DNA of 64,000 bases, from the NCBI GenBank assembly GCA_023238725.1, contig CM041547.1, forward strand, positions 17,437,644 through 17,501,643, written 5' to 3'. Under the pieces are notes generated by a model that had not been told where the DNA came from, made no database searches, and was given only the letters and a program-made list of their open reading frames with translations. Origin of the DNA: Scortum barcoo. Lineage: Eukaryota; Chordata; Actinopteri; Centrarchiformes; Terapontidae. The first letter of the stretch is position 1; every line of letters starts with the position of its first letter. A program made the position numbers and the translations under genes. Shown here one piece after another: positions 59,440 through 64,000 of the stretch.

Positions 59440-59920
59440 CTACAAAACCAATGTAACTAAGTACATTTACTCAATTACTGCACTTTTGTACAAATCTGGG
59501 ATATCTATACTTCACTTGAGTATTTCCATTTTATGACACTTACACTCCACTACATTTGAGAGCTACTAGTTATTTTCACAAATTAAGACTGTACACACAA
59601 AACATATGAAGGATGTTTAGAATATGAAGCAGTGTAAAGAATAACCTAATTGTGTGTAATATCTGAGCTTAAATGGTGAACCAAACAGCCGTACCAACAG
59701 TAAAAACCTAATTTAACATGAGTGCATGAGTAATAATAATCCAGTGACATAATACATGCAGTATAGTCTCTCATTACATGTGATATATACAGTGAGTTTT
59801 TTTTTTTTTGTTTTTTTACATTAACTCCTTTTACTTTTGATACTTTAAGTACATTTATCAGATTTAACTCACATACTTTTACTTCAGTAACACTTTAAAT
59901 GCAGGACTTTAACTTATGAA
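59440..59920. repeat. Common teleost repeat (AAGTACATTTACTCAA family)
   Basis: Left part AACTAAGTACATTTACTCAA, CTTGAGTATTTCCATTTTAT, CACTCCACTACATTTGAGAG. The right part has TACTTTTGATACTTTAAGTAC and TACTTCAGTAACACTTTAAAT, partly complementary to the left. This motif set is recalled as an abundant foldback-like repeat of fish genomes. Confidence 0.6.
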
Positions 59921-60232
59921 AGAGTGTTTAACAGATGTTAGGGACTTCTACTGTTGTAAGTAAAGACTCTGAATACTTCCTCCACAGCTGTCCAAAGAAA
60001 AAACTACACAGACACCTGGTGAACTTCATGAAAAGAAGCAGCAGCAGCATAAAGCCGTTTGATGGATGCTGTGTAGTGTTTCCACGTGTGCGGGCTCACT
60101 ACAGATACAAAGTACCTGAAGTTCAGTGGAACACAGCAGATACTTTATAAAGTATGTGCACACACACACACACTTCCTGCGCCCATTAAAAACAGTTTAT
60201 CCTCCCAACGCACCAAACGCTCATTCATCCCT

Positions 60233-60233
60233 G

Positions 60234-60261
<28 letters not shown>
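60233..60261. repeat. (CA)n microsatellite
   Basis: CA repeat about 400 bp downstream of the candidate emp2 first exon. Confidence 0.92.
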
Positions 60262-60265
<4 letters not shown>

Positions 60266-60615
60266 TATGACAACGCCCCTTTCATTTCCAGCAGTGCAAC
60301 TCGGGAGTCACTCTGCTCAAGTTATTATGTGTGTAAAAATACCCACGGGGGGAAAACAGCAAACAGCAAAGACTACTCTGCGACAAACGATCAAACGAAA
60401 TAAAGAAATGGTTATTTTAAAGAGGCTCTGTGCAAATGTCCACACATCATTTCAGGAATATTTCAAGCTACTGTCGCAGTAAATAAGGCAAAAAAAAAAA
60501 AAAAAAAGGGGGACAGAAAGTCACCACAACTATGTTTAGTCAGAATAATAAGTGTATTTGAATGGGACATGAATCTCATAAGGAAAGAAAGTTGCGTGCA
60601 GGATTCAAACAATAT

Positions 60616-60618
<3 letters not shown>

Positions 60619-60655
<37 letters not shown>
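60619..60655. repeat. (AC)n microsatellite at the candidate emp2 donor
   Basis: 37 bases of AC repeat starting about 17 bp into the intron after the candidate first exon. Confidence 0.93.
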
Positions 60656-60658
<3 letters not shown>

Positions 60659-60671
60659 AAAGTTTACTCAC

Positions 60672-60880
60672 CGAGGAAACGAAACTCCAGGTGTGACTGT
60701 GCGGAGGTATGGGGGGAAAAAATCTGGGGGAAAATGTAAAAAGAAGTGTAAGAAAAACAGCCTCCAAAGCAGCAGCTCTGATCTGAGTGTCCCCCTCAAA
60801 AACACTGCACAAAGTTATGAGCGCGTTCACCGGCCGGGCTGCCGTCGGGAGCGCGCGTGGGAGGCGCTCGAGAGCTGGGT
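60672..60880 (-). promoter_or_regulatory. emp2: Candidate emp2 first (non-coding) exon and CpG-rich promoter
   Basis: A CpG-dense patch at about 60,820-60,880 (GCGCG and CCGGCC runs) is rare in this AT-rich window. Downstream on the minus strand is a good donor CTCG|GTGAGT at 60672/60671. Vertebrate EMP2 has a non-coding first exon far upstream, so this is the best candidate in the window, about 9 kb from the start codon. Confidence 0.45.
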
Positions 60881-61911
60881 GTGTTTTCTTTTCTTTTTTT
60901 TTTTTTTTTTTGGTGGTTAAATACGGGGTGTGTGTGTTGTGTGAGGGTTTGGGCCAGGCGGGAAAAGTGTGTGTTAAAATAATAAAAAAAAAAAATCATT
61001 ACAGGAGACAGAGAGAGTTTAAAAGTGTGTTTCCTCACAGGCTGAAAGGGAGGGTAGATGAGAGGGGAGAGAGCAGAGGTCAAAGACAAAAAGGAAATGA
61101 AAAGGATCAAGGGGGATCAAAAGTCAGGAAGAGGAAGGCATGGAAGGAATGGAAATAATAGTGAAAAGGAGAAAAAAAAGAGGGGGGGTGATGGTGTTAT
61201 AGGTCCAAGAAGTGTTGTAGTCACTTTTCTGTGTCTGTCTAACCTTAAACTTCTCTGTTGCCGTTTTCATCTATCCATACCTCCTTTTTTATTATTATTA
61301 GTAGTAGTATTATTACAGTGTGTCTAAACTGCGCCTCCCACAACAGGGCGAGTGACACTGATTGTCTGTTGATTAAGTTCAGGTTTCTGTGAATGGCACT
61401 TTTTTTTTCTTTGTCCTGGCCTGTGATCACAGCTCATTGTAATTAAAAACCTCCTCTTCTCCTCAGCTGCCGCCAGCCATGTCACTCGCACGCATCGCTC
61501 CCACGTGGCCGGCTTCCACGTCTACGGGACGGGACGGCGCTCCACGAAAAAGGCCCGAGCAATCAAGTATCGTGAAATTAGGGGAAAAGGAAATGTTCTG
61601 CATGTTCTGTATGTTCAGTGTTCGTCCCGCCGCTGATTTTCAAAGTTATGCCCTCCGTCCTCTCACGCCCGCCAGCTGTCGCACTTCAGGTTTTTTATTG
61701 CATTTTCTGCCACCACTCTCTCACACAGGAGTGTGTTTGGTTATATTTTGGCCTACTGCTCCGGCCTTTACAGCAAACCCAGTCCTCGTGCGTTCTTTCC
61801 CGACATTTTACCTCCCTGAATTGTCAGTTTTGTATTTTTTTGTGCGGTATGCCATTCATGTGGTTTTGACTGAGTTCTGTGTTTTTAAGTTCTGCAACAT
61901 TTAAGTTGGTT

Positions 61912-62350
61912 AAAGGAGGAGTTGGGACACTTTGGGACACACACGCACTGGCTTTCTCGCTGAGAGCTGACGGGACAGTCGAGACCACTCTCATGTCTGT
62001 TTAGCTTAGCTTTGCACTGAAGACTGGAACCCACCCCTGCAGTGACGACAACTCCAGGAATTCGCCGAAAATAACCGAACTCCCTGTAAAACCCCACGTG
62101 ATGTTTTTGGCTTTGGGTTTTTGTAGCAGTTGCACTCATATGTGAGCTTTAAAGGCATTGGTATGCACATCTTTGTTACCTCTGGGCAGAGCCAGGCTAG
62201 CTGTTTCCAACTGTCCCCAGTCTTTATGCTAAGCTAGGCTAACCTGCAAACTTTCACACTTTACAGACACACATGAGAGTGGTTTCAGTTTCCTCATCTC
62301 TCAGCCAGAAAGTGTATTTCTCAAAATGCCTCACTATTCCTGTGAAATTC
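61912..62350. repeat. Teleost dispersed repeat (CGACATTTTGGG family), copy 3, rearranged
   Basis: Left edge GGTTAAAGGAGGAGTTGGGA, then CACTCTCATGTCTG and TTTAGCTTAGC in forward order. The right half is in reverse order (AGCCAGGCTAGCTGTTTCC, CAGTCTTTATGCTAAGCTAG, CTCAAAATGCCTCACTATTC). So two outward-oriented halves or a foldback derivative. Confidence 0.55.
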
Positions 62351-63809
62351 CTAATCTCAGACCGAGCAACCAGCCTAAATAAAGGTTAGAGAATAAAGGT
62401 CTGCACAGTGGGGGGTTGGTACCTCGGCATGGTCATAGTTTTAAATAAGCAGACAGTGTATCCATGACGCCCATCCTCAGCTCCATCACTTCACTACTGT
62501 CATAAAGAACATTTTGTTCCAACTGAATGATTCTGAGTTGTTTTTTTGTTTTTTTTTACTGTTCCCAGTGTCACAGGACGTTTTTATTGTGTTTATACAA
62601 CTCCACACCCATCTCTAAAGGCATATCAGCTCTGGGGCTGAGTCGTCAAACAACTCTCCCATCAGGACTTGCCATTTGCAAATAACTTATGTCTGAAAAA
62701 CTAACACTTGACTGAAAACTCAGCAATAATAGAACATGCAAACCACGACTGGTCCTATACCTGTTGACATCGTGACATCAGCTCAGTGGTCCGATGTTTT
62801 TGTGGGGTCATAAGGAGACAGTTAGTTTGGACAGGCACGAGGTAATGAAGAGGGCATTGTTGGCTTGTTGGGCTTGTTGAGTAGCAAAACACGGAGCTGC
62901 CATTGCTGCTAGAGTGATAAGGAACACATCCTGCCAGCTGTAAACAGTTTTAAATCTTTACATCTGAAATAAGTGTGAGCTTACGCGGATACAATAATTA
63001 TATTTTAGGCACTGAACTGCACTGACTCTGTATGAGGTTAAAGCCATGGTGGTAAAAGGTCAAACTCAAACTCAAATGAAATGTTTTATTTTCTTTTGAA
63101 ATGTGGAAAAAGCAAAATGTTCACAATAGCTGTGGGATCATTATAATTTATACTTCCTTAGTCAAGAAGTAACAAAAAAAGTGCAGCTTACACTTCATGT
63201 TTCACCAACCTGCTTCACAAACCTGTGTATTTTCAAGTTCAAGTTTCAAATGTAAAGCAATGCCCAATGAATATTACTACAAATGATAATACCAAATAAG
63301 CCCCCCCTCCTCCGGATGATGGTACCTGCTCTCGCTCTCTCTGTGGGGGGAGGGGCAGATTTATTGATGTGACCAGAGAAGTTTGTAAAAATGTCAAAAC
63401 GAGCTGAAACTGTCCGGAGCACAGGGAAGAAAAAAAGAAAAAAAAAAAGAAAAGAAGAGGAGGAAAAACGGGAGAAAGAAAGAGGTAAAGTAAAGATACA
63501 GTAATGAAATGAAGCATCAGTTATCTCGCACAGTGTACTGGGCGGCATGGAGGCTGTTTACTGGTATGGATCATTTGTAAAGATTAAACCTGCTCAGTAG
63601 GTGTCTACATTGGCCTAATCTACGCTTTTATTATTTGTTTTATTTTCATCTCGGCTAGCTAACGTTGTTCCTGCTTTTAATAGTCAATCAAAAAGCTGTT
63701 CCCTTTTCACCCCTTTATATATCAGATTTTTAACCCTAGTTGTTTGTTGTGTTACAGTTCATATAGTCTAAAGCATGTTAATTGTTTTAAACTTGACATC
63801 AGTGTACAC

Positions 63810-63810
<1 letters not shown>

Positions 63811-63839
<29 letters not shown>
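63811..63839. repeat. (TTA)n microsatellite
   Basis: Trinucleotide repeat near the right edge. Confidence 0.93.
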
Positions 63840-63840
<1 letters not shown>

Positions 63841-63924
63841 TAATACTCCTTAACTTAGCATTCCCACATGCCATATTAAACTGCAGTTTACTGCTTCTTT
63901 GCATCTGCTAATCAAGATTTCACC

Positions 63925-63960
63925 ATGTAGCTCGACAATAAAGTTGTATCTAATCTAATA
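63925..63960 (+). mobile_element. Possible retroposon 3' tail
   Basis: GACAATAAAGTTGTATCTAA followed by TCTAATA resembles the LINE tail at 18,076 (GACAATAAAGTTGAATC). No coding part is recognised upstream; may be a very short truncated copy. Confidence 0.35.
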
Positions 63961-64000
63961 TGCATATCAGAAAAAATACATTGTTTATAATTTTGCATAT

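Larger units (their letters stand above)
60900..64000. other. Right flank; no gene recognised
   Basis: A T run at 60,894-60,911, purine-rich 61,000-61,190, a dispersed repeat at 61,912-62,350, a purine-rich stretch at 63,420-63,490, and the TTA repeat. By human synteny TEKT5 might lie further right, but nothing of it is visible. Confidence 0.4.

Noticed and set aside
60787..61158. 123-codon plus-strand frame
   Set aside because: Runs through a T tract and purine-rich DNA; CpG content, not coding, explains openness.

Overview
The window looks like a teleost fish chromosome, probably a percomorph. Introns are short and many. Simple repeats of (CA)n and (TA)n are dense. There are truncated CR1/L2/Rex1-type LINEs with FADD-type reverse transcriptase, a tRNA-derived SINE with an L2-like tail, Tc1/mariner debris and several non-autonomous repeats familiar from fish. 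No bacterial-type gene organisation is present. All coordinates and exon junctions were worked out by eye; no alignment or database search was run.

Three host genes are supported, all on the minus strand. (1) 28,825-35,434: an intact NLR immune-receptor gene of the fish NLRC3-like group. It has 11 coding exons that join in phase into a 1,312-residue product. Its order is N-terminal tail beginning M-G-S-Q-C, CARD, FISNA, NACHT, five LRR exons, a 50-bp linker exon and PRY/SPRY (B30.2). (2) 40,156-45,058 (non-coding 5' exon near 46,146-46,350): an ATF7IP2/MCAF2-like chromatin cofactor, 12 coding exons, 442 residues, with a coiled-coil region, a SUMO-consensus lysine and a C-terminal fibronectin type III domain. 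(3) 50,655-51,670: emp2, four coding exons, 165 residues, a tetraspan protein. Its probable 5' non-coding exon lies about 9 kb upstream in a CpG-rich patch near 60,672-60,880. In human, ATF7IP2 and EMP2 are also neighbours, which supports both names; the NLR gene sits beside this conserved pair.

Layout: 1-28,800 is gene-poor and repeat-rich, with LINE fragments at 3,469-4,209, 18,076-20,000 and 26,262-28,183, a Tc1/mariner remnant near 15,280-15,700, a SINE at 24,046-24,378 and dispersed repeats. 28,825-46,350 holds the NLR and atf7ip2 genes. 46,500-49,271 holds a LINE 3' end, a remarkable patchwork in which two sequences appear interleaved in order (47,056-48,510), and a short element with terminal inverted repeats. 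50,655-60,900 is emp2 with a long microsatellite-rich 5' intron. 60,900-64,000 is repeats and unassigned sequence.

The three genes do not form a pathway. The NLR is predicted to be a cytosolic or membrane-tethered immune sensor, ATF7IP2 acts in heterochromatin, and EMP2 acts at the plasma membrane. The most unusual items are the lipidation-like N terminus of an otherwise complete CARD-NLR and the interleaved patchwork, which may be an assembly artefact.
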